From Desulfovibrionaceae bacterium (GTDB lineage: Bacteria; Desulfobacterota; Desulfovibrionia; Desulfovibrionales; Desulfovibrionaceae): a DNA stretch of 22,749 nt. Under the pieces are notes generated by a model. It was not told where the DNA came from. It saw nothing but the letters and a program-made list of their open reading frames with translations, and made no database searches. The position numbers and the translations under genes are program-made. Positions 15,781 through 22,647 of the stretch are shown here, in pieces. Each line of letters starts with the position of its first letter. The first letter of the stretch is position 1. The stretch covers positions 1-22,749 of the forward strand of contig JAGADT010000089.1 of NCBI GenBank assembly GCA_017613475.1, given 5' to 3'.

Positions 15781-15863
15781 GCCCTTCCGGGCATGGACTG
15801 TCCGCATGCGGAATGAAGCGTGCGGACATCCGCGCATAACGTTGACTTAACGGAAGAAACGCA
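15781..15863 (+). promoter_or_regulatory. Gap between rpsM and rpsK with alternative hairpins
   Basis: An 83-base spacer. It holds GCCC-TTCC-GGGC (15781-15792), the perfect palindrome TCCGCATGCGGA (15801-15812), and an overlapping longer pairing TGTCCGCA (15799-15806) with TGCGGACA (15821-15828). The 15801-15812 and 15799-15828 structures exclude each other. There is no T-run after any of them, so they are not standard terminators. Candidates for function are protein-responsive regulation or RNA processing; this is inference. Confidence 0.45.
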
Positions 15864-16253
15864 ATGGCAAGAGCAAAACGTGCCGCAAAGAAAAGAGAAA
15901 AGAAGAACGTGCCTGTGGTCGTAGCCCACGTGCTCGCCACCTTCAATAATACCATCATCACCTTTACCGATACCCGCGGGAATGCCGTCAGCTGGGCTTC
16001 CTCCGGCCAGAGCGGTTTCAAGGGCTCGCGCAAGTCCACGCCCTTTGCCGCTCAGGTGGCTGCCGAGCAGGCTGCCCGCCGCGCCCAGGATAACGGCATG
16101 CGCACCGTTGGTGTGTATGTGAAAGGCCCGGGATCCGGCCGTGAAGCGGCTCTGCGCGCTATCAACGCCGCCGGCTTCAAGGTTGCCTTCATTCGTGATA
16201 TTACGCCCATTCCCCATAACGGTTGCCGTCCGCCCAAGCGGCGTCGCGTCTAG
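15864..16253 (+). CDS. rpsK: 30S ribosomal protein S11
   Basis: 129 residues. S11 is on the platform of the small subunit near the E-site mRNA and the 3' end of 16S rRNA. Family features are HVLATFNNTIITFTDTRGN, the GSRKSTPFAAQVAAEQAA segment and the end TPIPHNGCRPPKRRRV, which includes the Asn-Gly site known to form isoaspartate in E. coli. It starts with ATG at 15864 after CGGAAGAAACGCA. It is preceded by the 83-base structured gap. Confidence 0.98.
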   Translation: MARAKRAAKKREKKNVPVVVAHVLATFNNTIITFTDTRGNAVSWASSGQSGFKGSRKSTPFAAQVAAEQAARRAQDNGMRTVGVYVKGPGSGREAALRAINAAGFKVAFIRDITPIPHNGCRPPKRRRV

Positions 16254-16277
16254 CGACGGCCTCAGGAGGAACTAGTC

Positions 16278-16910
16278 TTGGCTAAATACAATAACGCCAA
16301 ATGTCGTTTGTGTCGTCGGGAGGGCACGAAGCTCTTTCTGAAGGGTGACCGCTGCTATTCCGAAAAGTGCGCTGTTTCCGAAAACCGGCGCCCCTACGCG
16401 CCTGGCCAGCACGGCCGCGCGCGCAAGAAACTGTCTGACTACGCGACCCAGCTGCGTGAAAAGCAGAAGGTCCGCCGCGTTTACGGCGTCCTGGAAAAGC
16501 AGTTCCACGAATATTACGTCCGCGCTGAAATGGCCAAGGGCGTAACCGGTGCGAACCTGCTTGCCTTCCTCGAACGCCGCCTTGACAATGTCGTGTACCG
16601 CCTTGGCTTTGCCAATTCCCGCAGCCAGGCCCGCCAGCTTGTCCGCCACGGCATCTTCACGCTGAACGGCCACAAGGTGACGATCCCCTCGCTGCTCGTG
16701 AAGGTCGGCGATTCGGTTGAAGTGCCTGAAAAGAGCCGCAGCATCGCCATTCTCGCCGATGCTGAGCAGGCGGTTGCCCGCCGTGGATGCCCTGCCTGGC
16801 TTGAGGTTGACGCCTCCAATTTCAAGGGGCTGATCAAGGCCCTGCCGCAGCGCGACGATATCCAGTTCCCGATCAGCGAGCACCTTATCGTCGAGCTTTA
16901 CTCCAAATAA
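16278..16910 (+). CDS. rpsD: 30S ribosomal protein S4, zinc type
   Basis: 210 residues. S4 nucleates assembly of the 5' domain of 16S rRNA and in E. coli represses the alpha operon. The N-terminal cysteines 9, 12, 26 and 31 (CRLC, then CYSEKC) match the zinc site of the Thermus and Bacillus type, which E. coli lacks. RRPYAPGQHGRARKKLSDYA and the S4 RNA-binding domain with LERRLDNVVYRLGFANSRSQARQLVRHG follow. The start codon is TTG at 16278, supported by AGGAGGA at 16265-16271 and by the conserved MAKYNNAKC-type N-terminus. Confidence 0.97.
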   Translation: MAKYNNAKCRLCRREGTKLFLKGDRCYSEKCAVSENRRPYAPGQHGRARKKLSDYATQLREKQKVRRVYGVLEKQFHEYYVRAEMAKGVTGANLLAFLERRLDNVVYRLGFANSRSQARQLVRHGIFTLNGHKVTIPSLLVKVGDSVEVPEKSRSIAILADAEQAVARRGCPAWLEVDASNFKGLIKALPQRDDIQFPISEHLIVELYSK

Positions 16911-16922
16911 GCGGGGGCATCC

Positions 16923-17966
16923 ATGCTCGTTAGTCAAGGCAACAGGCTTATCAATTCGAGGAACTGGGCACAGCTCGTCCGTCCCGAACAGATCGTTTGC
17001 GATACCGAAACCGTCGGCCCCATGTACGGCAAGTTCGTGGCGGAACCCCTGGAACGCGGATATGGCATTACGATTGGGAACGCGCTGCGTCGCGTGCTGC
17101 TTTCCTCCCTTCAGGGCGCTGCCTTTGTCGCCGTGAAGATTGCCGGAGTGCAGCATGAGTTTACCACCATTCCCGGCGTGCTTGAGGATGTGACGGATAT
17201 CATCCTGAACATCAAGCAGGTGCGCCTTGCAATGGATACTGACGAGCCGCAGCGTCTGACGCTGAGCGTGTCCCGCAAGGGTACGGTCACTGCCGCAGAT
17301 ATCGTTGCCAATCAGCATGTGGAAGTGCTCAACCCTGAACAGCTCATCGCCACCCTCACTGAGGATGTGGAGCTGTCCATGGAATTCGAAGTGCGCATGG
17401 GCAAGGGCTATGTTCCTGCCGACATGCACGAGGGCCTTTCCGATGAGATTGGCCTCATTAAGCTGGATTCGAGCTTCTCGCCTGTCCGCAAGGTTTCGTA
17501 TGTGATCGAGCAGGCCCGCGTGGGCCAGATGACCAACTACGACAGGCTGATCCTTGAAGTGTGGACTGATGGCTCCGTGCGTCCTGAAGACGCCATCGCC
17601 TACAGCGCCAAGATCATCAAGGAGCAGATTTCCGTCTTCATCAATTTTGATGACGTGATTGGCAGCGAAAGCGGTTCCGGCAGCGGCAGCAACACAGAAT
17701 TCAACGACAATCTCTTCAAGAACATTGATGAGCTTGAACTGTCCGTGCGCGCCACCAACTGTCTGCGCAGCGCGAATATCGCCACCGTCGGCGACTTGGT
17801 GCAGCGTACAGAAGCCGATATGCTCAAAACCAAGAACTTCGGCAAGAAATCGCTGGACGAAATCCACGCCCTCCTTACCCAGATGGGCCTGGATTTCGGC
17901 ATGAAGATCGAAGGTTTTGACAAGAAATACCAGGAATGGAAGAGGAAACAACACAATGAGGCATAA
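16923..17966 (+). CDS. rpoA: RNA polymerase alpha subunit
   Basis: 347 residues. Alpha dimerises to start assembly of RNA polymerase, and its C-terminal domain binds UP elements and activators. The N-terminal domain shows PLERGYGITIGNALRRVLL (about residues 43-61) and EFTTIPGVLEDVTDIILNIK. The interdomain linker (about residues 244-260) is unusually rich in Gly and Ser. The C-terminal domain has VRATNCLR with Arg276 equivalent to E. coli Arg265, and NFGKKSLDEI. The last 11 bases overlap rplQ. An earlier M is not available, and the N-terminus carries about ten residues more than E. coli before the conserved region. Confidence 0.98.
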   Translation: MLVSQGNRLINSRNWAQLVRPEQIVCDTETVGPMYGKFVAEPLERGYGITIGNALRRVLLSSLQGAAFVAVKIAGVQHEFTTIPGVLEDVTDIILNIKQVRLAMDTDEPQRLTLSVSRKGTVTAADIVANQHVEVLNPEQLIATLTEDVELSMEFEVRMGKGYVPADMHEGLSDEIGLIKLDSSFSPVRKVSYVIEQARVGQMTNYDRLILEVWTDGSVRPEDAIAYSAKIIKEQISVFINFDDVIGSESGSGSGSNTEFNDNLFKNIDELELSVRATNCLRSANIATVGDLVQRTEADMLKTKNFGKKSLDEIHALLTQMGLDFGMKIEGFDKKYQEWKRKQHNEA

Positions 17967-18351
17967 CAATTCCGGCAAGAAGCTTGGCAGAACGCCGTCC
18001 CACCGTAAGGCGCTGTTCTGCAACATGACCAAGGCGCTTCTCACGTACGGGACCATCCGCACAACGGAAGTCAAGGCCAAGGAACTCCGCCGGACGGTGG
18101 AACCTCTGATCACGCTTGCCCTGCGCAATGACCTGCATGCCCGCCGTCTGGCTTTCCAGACGCTTGGCGACCATGCCATGGTTAAGAAGCTGTTTGAGGA
18201 GATCGCGCCCCAGTTCGCCGGCGTCCCCGGCGGCTACACACGGATCACCCGTCTGGCTTTGCCCCGCAAGGGCGACTGCGCCCCCATGGCGATCATGGAA
18301 CTCATCAAGGCCGAAAAGCCTGCTGAAGCAGCTGAAAAGCCCGCCGAGTAA
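17956..18351 (+). CDS. rplQ: 50S ribosomal protein L17
   Basis: 131 residues. L17 lies at the bottom of the large subunit near the tunnel exit. The family start MRHNNSGKKLGRTPSHRKAL and the internal KALLTYGTIRTTEVKAKELR are clear. It overlaps the end of rpoA by 11 bases, with AGAGGAAA inside rpoA as the ribosome binding site. The last 13 residues are two AEKPAE units separated by an Ala, a low-complexity tail beyond the conserved core. It is the final gene of the run and is followed by a strong terminator. Confidence 0.98.
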   Translation: MRHNNSGKKLGRTPSHRKALFCNMTKALLTYGTIRTTEVKAKELRRTVEPLITLALRNDLHARRLAFQTLGDHAMVKKLFEEIAPQFAGVPGGYTRITRLALPRKGDCAPMAIMELIKAEKPAEAAEKPAE

Positions 18352-18425
18352 GCTCGGAAGCGATTGATTCCGGCGCGTAAGGCGCCACGCCAAATACGGG
18401 TTCCGCCATGCGGAAAACCATAAAA

Positions 18426-18458
18426 GCGAACCGGCTCACGCGGCTGGTTCGCTTTTTT
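18426..18458 (+). terminator. Terminator of the ribosomal-protein run
   Basis: An 11-base-pair stem, GCGAACCGGCT (18426-18436) with GGCTGGTTCGC (18442-18452), closes a five-base loop and is followed by six T residues (18453-18458). Four A residues precede it. Classical intrinsic terminator form. Confidence 0.92.
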
Positions 18459-18466
18459 GCTATCAT
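18458..18466 (+). promoter_or_regulatory. Extended -10 promoter candidate for hflX in the terminator tail
   Basis: TGCTATCAT (18458-18466) matches an extended -10 element (TGn followed by TATCAT, five of six to TATAAT). No convincing -35 box is visible, which extended -10 promoters can tolerate. Transcription would start near 18473, upstream of the AGGGAGGA ribosome binding site at 18494-18501 but downstream of the only in-frame ATG at 18408. Confidence 0.4.
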
Positions 18467-18506
18467 CCTTCCCCGCGCTTTTTCGCGGGCGGCAGGGAGG
18501 AAAGCT

Positions 18507-20246
18507 ATCGCTATTCAACCAATCGGCAATATTTCGCACCTGAAGCAGAGCCAGGTCCGGGCGCTTTCACGCCTTGGGCAGCGCCGCTACCTGACCGTCG
18601 GCGGCTACTCGCACGAGCAGGCGCGGGAACTGTGCGCGCTGTCGCGCGCCCTGGGGCGCCAGATCGGCCTGCTGATAGACAGGCAGGGCAGGGTGGAGAG
18701 CGTTATCCTGGGCGAGCCTGGCGGCATCCTCATTCCCGCCCTCTCCAGGGCGCGCACCGGCGCCGGCCGCCTGAGGGGGGTCAGGTTGCTGCACACGCAC
18801 CTTACGCCGGAGCTCCTGACGCAGGAAGACCTGATGGACCTGCTCTTCCTCAGGCTGGACAGCGTCGGCGTGCTCACGGTGAACGACTGGGGCGATCCCG
18901 TTTCGTTCCAGAGCGCCCACCTGCTTCCCGCAGGCGGCGACCCGCCCTACAGCGTGCATGAAGCCCTTCCCTGGGACCATGTGGACATCGATTTCACGGC
19001 GGAAGCGGAATCGCTGGAGCAAGAGAGCAGCCGCGTGCTCTCCGATGCCTCGGGAAGCCCCCTTGATGATTCCATGCCCCGCGCCGTCCTGGTTTCCGTC
19101 TCTCCGGAATCCAGGCCCGTGCAGGAGCGCCATCTGGCGGAGCTTGGGGAGCTTGCGCGCACGGCCGGGGTGGCTGTTGTCGGCACGCTTGTGCAGAGGG
19201 TGGCCTCGGTGCATCCGCGGCACATCCTGGGCAAGGGCAAGCTTGCAGAGCTGGAAGTCCTGGCCCTGCAGGGCCAGGCCGGCATGATTGTTTTTGACGG
19301 GGAGCTCACCCCGGCGCAGCTGACCAGCCTTACGGAGCTGACCGAACGCAAGGTCCTGGACCGCACCCAGCTGATCCTGGATATTTTTGCAACCCATGCC
19401 CGCACCCGGGCCGGCCGCCTGCAGGTGGAGCTTGCCCAGATGAAGTACACGCTGCCGCGCCTTGTGGGGCGCAACCGCGCGATTGACAGGCTGATGGGCG
19501 GCATTGGCGGGCGCGGGACCGGCGAAACGAAGATAGACACGGACCGCCGGCGCATCCGCGAGCGCATGACGCGCCTGCGCCGCGAGCTGGAAAACCTGGG
19601 CCGCCAGCGCGCCTTTGTGCGGGAGCGCCGCGCCAGGCAGGGCGTGCCCATGGTGGCGCTGGTGGGCTACACCAATTCGGGCAAGTCCACGCTGCTCAAT
19701 GCCCTGACCCGTTCAGACGTGCTTGCGGAAAACAAGCTTTTCGCCACGCTGGACCCCACGACGCGGCGCCTGCGTTTCCCCCACGAGCATGAGCTGGTCC
19801 TGGCGGATACGGTGGGCTTTATCCGCAGCCTGCCCAAGGAGTTGGTGGAGGCGTTTAAGGCCACGCTGGAAGAGCTCCATTCCGCGGATCTGCTTGTGCA
19901 TGTGCTGGATGCCTCGCACCCTGAAATGGAGGCGCAGCTGGAAGCCGTGGAAGCCATCCTGGCGGATATGGGGCTTCAGGCAACGCCCCGGGTGCTGGTG
20001 CTGAACAAGTGGGATGCCGTGCCCTCAGGCATGGATGGCGCTGAAGATGGGGAAGCGCTCCCCAGGGAAGCGCTGCGGCTCCGCTGGCCGGAGGCCTTCC
20101 CCCTTTCCGCGCTTACCGGCGAGGGGCTTGCCGCGTTTTCCCGCTACCTGGAGAATTGGCTTGCGGGCATGGAAGGCACGGCGCTGAAAGGAACGCTGCC
20201 TGAACCTGGCGGGGGCGCCGTGCTTCCCGGCGAGGGCGCGCTGTAG
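18507..20246 (+). CDS. hflX: GTPase HflX, long form, probable non-ATG start
   Basis: About 579 residues from 18507. HflX binds the large ribosomal subunit and splits stalled ribosomes under stress. The HflX domain begins near RAVLVSVSPESR (19081) and includes RTQLILDIFATHARTRAGRL, GRGTGETKIDTDRR and the GTPase motifs GYTNSGKST (19665-19691), DTVGF (19806) and NKWD (20004-20015). In front lies an extension of about 190 residues (ISHLKQSQVRAL, GRQIGLLIDRQGRVESVI, LLHTHL) that E. coli HflX lacks. After the AGGGAGGA at 18494-18501 the frame has no ATG, GTG or TTG: ATC at 18507 (spacing about six) or ATT at 18513 fit best. The only ATG, at 18408, lies within a hairpin before the rplQ terminator and has no ribosome binding site. 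An upstream start at 18408 remains possible. Confidence 0.9.
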   Translation: MAIQPIGNISHLKQSQVRALSRLGQRRYLTVGGYSHEQARELCALSRALGRQIGLLIDRQGRVESVILGEPGGILIPALSRARTGAGRLRGVRLLHTHLTPELLTQEDLMDLLFLRLDSVGVLTVNDWGDPVSFQSAHLLPAGGDPPYSVHEALPWDHVDIDFTAEAESLEQESSRVLSDASGSPLDDSMPRAVLVSVSPESRPVQERHLAELGELARTAGVAVVGTLVQRVASVHPRHILGKGKLAELEVLALQGQAGMIVFDGELTPAQLTSLTELTERKVLDRTQLILDIFATHARTRAGRLQVELAQMKYTLPRLVGRNRAIDRLMGGIGGRGTGETKIDTDRRRIRERMTRLRRELENLGRQRAFVRERRARQGVPMVALVGYTNSGKSTLLNALTRSDVLAENKLFATLDPTTRRLRFPHEHELVLADTVGFIRSLPKELVEAFKATLEELHSADLLVHVLDASHPEMEAQLEAVEAILADMGLQATPRVLVLNKWDAVPSGMDGAEDGEALPREALRLRWPEAFPLSALTGEGLAAFSRYLENWLAGMEGTALKGTLPEPGGGAVLPGEGAL

Positions 20247-20279
20247 CCGTCCCTCCTTGATCTGTCACAGATTCCATGC

Positions 20280-20312
20280 AAAAGCCCCTGCCGGCCTGCG
20301 GCAGGGGCTTTT
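20280..20312. terminator. Bidirectional terminator between hflX and mltG
   Basis: AGCCCCTGCCG (20283-20293) pairs perfectly with CGGCAGGGGCT (20299-20309) over a five-base loop. An A-run precedes the stem and TTTT follows, so it can stop transcripts from both sides. It lies between the convergent genes hflX and mltG. Confidence 0.9.
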
Positions 20313-20341
20313 ATGCGCGTGGAAAAGCAGGGCCTGCGCGT

Positions 20342-21406
20342 TCAGCGCTGGAGCGCGCGGTAGACCTGCACGGCGCGGTTATGCTCTTCAAGCGTGGTGC
20401 TGAAGGTATGCCCCCCGCCGTTGCCGTTGGCCACGAAGAAAATGTAGTCGTGGCGTTCAGGGGCGGCTGCCGCTTCCAGGCAGCGGATGCCCGGGGAGCA
20501 GATGGGCCCCGGCGGCAGGCCCGGGTTCTTGTAGGTGTTGTACGGGTTGGCGGCGTTTTCCAGCTGGCTGCGCAGAATCGGCGGCTTAAAGGAAGGGCCG
20601 ATGCCGTAAATGATCGTGGGGTCGGCCTGGAGCAGCATGCCCTTTTGGATGCGGTTGGCATACACGCCCGCCACCCTTGCCCTCTCTTCAGGCACGGAGG
20701 TTTCCTTTTCCACAATGGAGGCCAGGGTCACAAGCCTGCGCACGGTTTCGGCGTCCTTGGGGCCCGGGCGCTTCCCCTCCGGCCAGAGGTGGGCTGTTTT
20801 GCGCCAGAAGGTGTCGATAAGGCGGCTCGCAATGGATTTGGCTGAGGCCGCGTTGAGCTCCAGCGGGCGCATGATGCGGTAGGTATCGGGGTAGAGGAAG
20901 CCTTCTGCCGAATCAAAGGGGATGCCCCAGTAGCGCAGGTTTTCCGGGTCATGGATCACCGCCTGGAAATCCTCAAAGCGCACATAGCCTTTTTCTTCCA
21001 GGCGCTTGCCAATTTCCCACCACGTCAGGCCCTCAGGGAGAGTGATGCGCTCCAGGTAGGGCTTGCCGCTGATAAGCTGGCTGAGCACCCGTTCCGGCGT
21101 CCAGCCGGTATGGACAAGGTAGCGCCCGCTCTTAAAGCGCTTGCCGGCCTTTTTGGCGCGCACAAGGAGCTGGAAATAGTCGGCATTGGTGACGGCGTGT
21201 TTTTCCACAAGCTGTCCGGAAAGCTCCCTGACGCTTGTGTTTGGGTATATGACAATCTCCACGTTTTCCCCCGGCTTTTCCGGGGGGACATGCAGAAACT
21301 GGTAGGCGGTATAGCCCACCCACCCGGCGGCGCCCAATGCGCAGAGCCCGAGGACGAGCAGGAAAACAAGCAGGGCCCGGAGGATTGGCCTGTTGGCAAG
21401 GGACAT
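20342..21406 (-). CDS. mltG: Endolytic murein transglycosylase MltG (YceG family)
   Basis: 354 residues. Cleaves new glycan strands at the inner membrane and is thought to set their length. A membrane anchor is seen at about residues 9-30 (LRALLVFLLVLGLCALG), followed by a LysM-like region (PNTSVRELSGQL), and the YceG domain with AEGFLYPDTYR, the catalytic Glu in ASIVEKETSVPEERARVAGVYANR, LQADPTIIYGIG and NPYNTYKNPGLPPGPICSPG. GTG at 21409 and ATG at 21406 are adjacent; the CAGGGAG ribosome binding site (21420-21414) is spaced better for the ATG. It lies 14 bases after ruvX and is co-transcribed with it. Confidence 0.95.
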   Translation of the reverse strand: MSLANRPILRALLVFLLVLGLCALGAAGWVGYTAYQFLHVPPEKPGENVEIVIYPNTSVRELSGQLVEKHAVTNADYFQLLVRAKKAGKRFKSGRYLVHTGWTPERVLSQLISGKPYLERITLPEGLTWWEIGKRLEEKGYVRFEDFQAVIHDPENLRYWGIPFDSAEGFLYPDTYRIMRPLELNAASAKSIASRLIDTFWRKTAHLWPEGKRPGPKDAETVRRLVTLASIVEKETSVPEERARVAGVYANRIQKGMLLQADPTIIYGIGPSFKPPILRSQLENAANPYNTYKNPGLPPGPICSPGIRCLEAAAAPERHDYIFFVANGNGGGHTFSTTLEEHNRAVQVYRALQR

Positions 21407-21420
21407 CACGTTGCTCCCTG

Positions 21421-21849
21421 TTATGCCGGCCTGCGTTTTTCAGCCGGCTGATTGAGAAAGGACTGGAGGATGCGGGCGGCGGCCTGCTGGTCAATGAGCG
21501 CGCGGTCCTTAGGGGCCGTGCGGCCGGCAAGCCGCAGGTCTTCTTCCGCCTCAAAGGAGCTGAGCACTTCTTCCATCCAGAAAATGGGCTTGTCGGTGCG
21601 GCGTTTCAGGCGTTCCGCAAAATGCCTGGCCTGGCGCGTGGTAAGCTGCTCTGAACCGTCAGTGAGCAGGGGCAGCCCAATCACAATGCCGCCTATGCCT
21701 TCCTTTTCTATAAAGGCAAGGAGGCTGGCAAAAAACGCTTCGCGCGTGGTCATGCTGAGCGTCGCGCGGGGGAAGGCAAAGCGTTCTTCCGGGTCGCTCA
21801 CGGCAAGGCCCGTGCGCTTGGTGCCGTAGTCAATGCCTAAGTATTTCAT
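21421..21849 (-). CDS. ruvX: RuvX/YqgF family pre-16S rRNA nuclease
   Basis: 142 residues, normal length. This RNase H-like protein was first predicted to be a Holliday-junction resolvase and in E. coli acts in 16S rRNA 5'-end maturation. The first acidic residue is Asp7 in YLGIDYGTKRTGLAVSD. IVIGLPLLTDGSEQL is the conserved second strand with its loop, an acidic EEVLSSFEAEEDL replaces the usual DERLTT region, and DQQAAARILQSFL is the C-terminal helix with its conserved Asp. The ATG at 21849 follows AAGGA (21861-21857). Upstream in-frame codons are not conserved. Promoter candidate at 21910-21882. Confidence 0.93.
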   Translation of the reverse strand: MKYLGIDYGTKRTGLAVSDPEERFAFPRATLSMTTREAFFASLLAFIEKEGIGGIVIGLPLLTDGSEQLTTRQARHFAERLKRRTDKPIFWMEEVLSSFEAEEDLRLAGRTAPKDRALIDQQAAARILQSFLNQPAEKRRPA

Positions 21850-21881
21850 GGGCTGTCCTTCAGGCGTTGGAATGGAGAAGG

Positions 21882-21910
21882 ATGGTAGCTCACACAAGGG
21901 CAGGTGGCAA
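21882..21910 (-). promoter_or_regulatory. Promoter candidate for ruvX-mltG
   Basis: Read on the minus strand: TTGCCA (21910-21905, five of six to TTGACA), 17 bases, then TACCAT (21887-21882, four of six to TATAAT). The start of transcription would be near 21875, about 25 bases before the ruvX ATG. It sits in the 130-base divergent gap with the nitroreductase gene. Confidence 0.45.
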
Positions 21911-21979
21911 GCAAGGCTTTTCTTCAGCGCTGCGATGGGGTACGCTGGAGGCATCCGGCAACATCTGGAGGAATACGCG

Positions 21980-22558
21980 ATGGATTTTCTGGAGCTTGTG
22001 AAAGAGGCGAGGACCTGCCGCCGTTTTGATGAAGCGGCGGAGCTTTCTGAAGAATGTTTATCCTGGCTGGTGGACTGCGCCAGGCTCACGCCCTGCGCGA
22101 AAAATCAGCAGGCATTGCGCTATGTGGCCCTGAAGTCAGCAGAGGCCCGCGCGGCGCTTTTCCCGTGCCTGGGCTGGGCGGGCGCCCTGCCTGAATGGAA
22201 AGGCCCCAAAGAGGGCGAGCGGCCCGGCGGCTACCTTGTTGTGTGCCTGGAAGGCGGCAGCAGGGAGCTCGCGCGGATCGACATGGGCATAGCGGGGCAG
22301 ACCATACAGCTTGCGGCGCAGAGCCGCGGGCTTGCGGCCTGCATGATCCTTTCTTTCAATGCCGAAAAGGTGGCGCGCGTCCTGGAGCTGCCTGAAGGCG
22401 TGGAGCCCCTGCTTGTCATCGCCCTGGGCAAGCCTGTGGAAGTGCGGCGCATTGTGCCCGTGCCCGCGGATGGCAGCCTGAAATACTGGCGCGACGAAGA
22501 GCAGGTGCATTATGTGCCCAAGCGGGCACTGAGCGATATTCTGCTAGGCATTAAGTAA
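21980..22558 (+). CDS. Small nitroreductase-family flavoprotein
   Basis: 192 residues. By family, an FMN-dependent NAD(P)H oxidoreductase of the cytosol; the substrate is unknown. Family features are the N-terminal arginine motif TCRRFDEA (residues 12-19), CAKNQQALRYV with Asn42 where the family has the flavin-contacting PxxxNxQ, DMGIAGQTIQLAAQSRGLAACMI (helix and following strand) and LLVIALGKP near the C-terminus. The ATG at 21980 has GGAGGA at 21967-21972; longer in-frame upstream starts would overlap ruvX and lack a ribosome binding site. It is divergent from ruvX and followed by a strong terminator, so it is probably a single-gene unit. Confidence 0.85.
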   Translation: MDFLELVKEARTCRRFDEAAELSEECLSWLVDCARLTPCAKNQQALRYVALKSAEARAALFPCLGWAGALPEWKGPKEGERPGGYLVVCLEGGSRELARIDMGIAGQTIQLAAQSRGLAACMILSFNAEKVARVLELPEGVEPLLVIALGKPVEVRRIVPVPADGSLKYWRDEEQVHYVPKRALSDILLGIK

Positions 22559-22560
22559 GC

Positions 22561-22635
22561 CCGGCGTCCGCGCCGGCGGGATGTTTTACGGGGCAGGAGG
22601 GGGCTGGCCAGCCCCCATCCTGCCCTGTTGTTTTT
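22561..22635 (+). terminator. Terminator after the nitroreductase gene
   Basis: Two hairpins: CCGGCG-TCCG-CGCCGG (22561-22576), and a long one in which GGGCAGGA (22591-22598) and GGGGG pair with CCCCC and TCCTGCCC (up to 22625) with one bulged A, the centre being CTGGCCAG. TGTTGTTTTT follows. The second is the stronger; it may also serve the convergent gene at the right edge, though its left side lacks an A-run. Confidence 0.85.
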
Positions 22636-22647
22636 AAGCCCTTGGGG

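Noticed and set aside
15842..15847. TTGACT before rpsK
   Set aside because: Only 16 bases separate it from the rpsK ATG, so a -10 box and transcription start do not fit.
16272..18179. 635-codon minus-strand open frame opposite rpsD, rpoA and rplQ
   Set aside because: Long antisense frames are expected in GC-rich, highly biased genes. The sense-strand genes are certain and the antisense translation has no recognisable domain.
18408..18410. ATG at 18408 as the start of hflX
   Set aside because: It lies in a hairpin loop, lacks a ribosome binding site, precedes the rplQ terminator and would add about 33 unconserved Arg-rich residues. Kept only as an alternative.
21918..21946. Promoter for the nitroreductase gene (TTTTCT, 17 bases, TACGCT)
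   Set aside because: Both boxes match the consensus too poorly to call.
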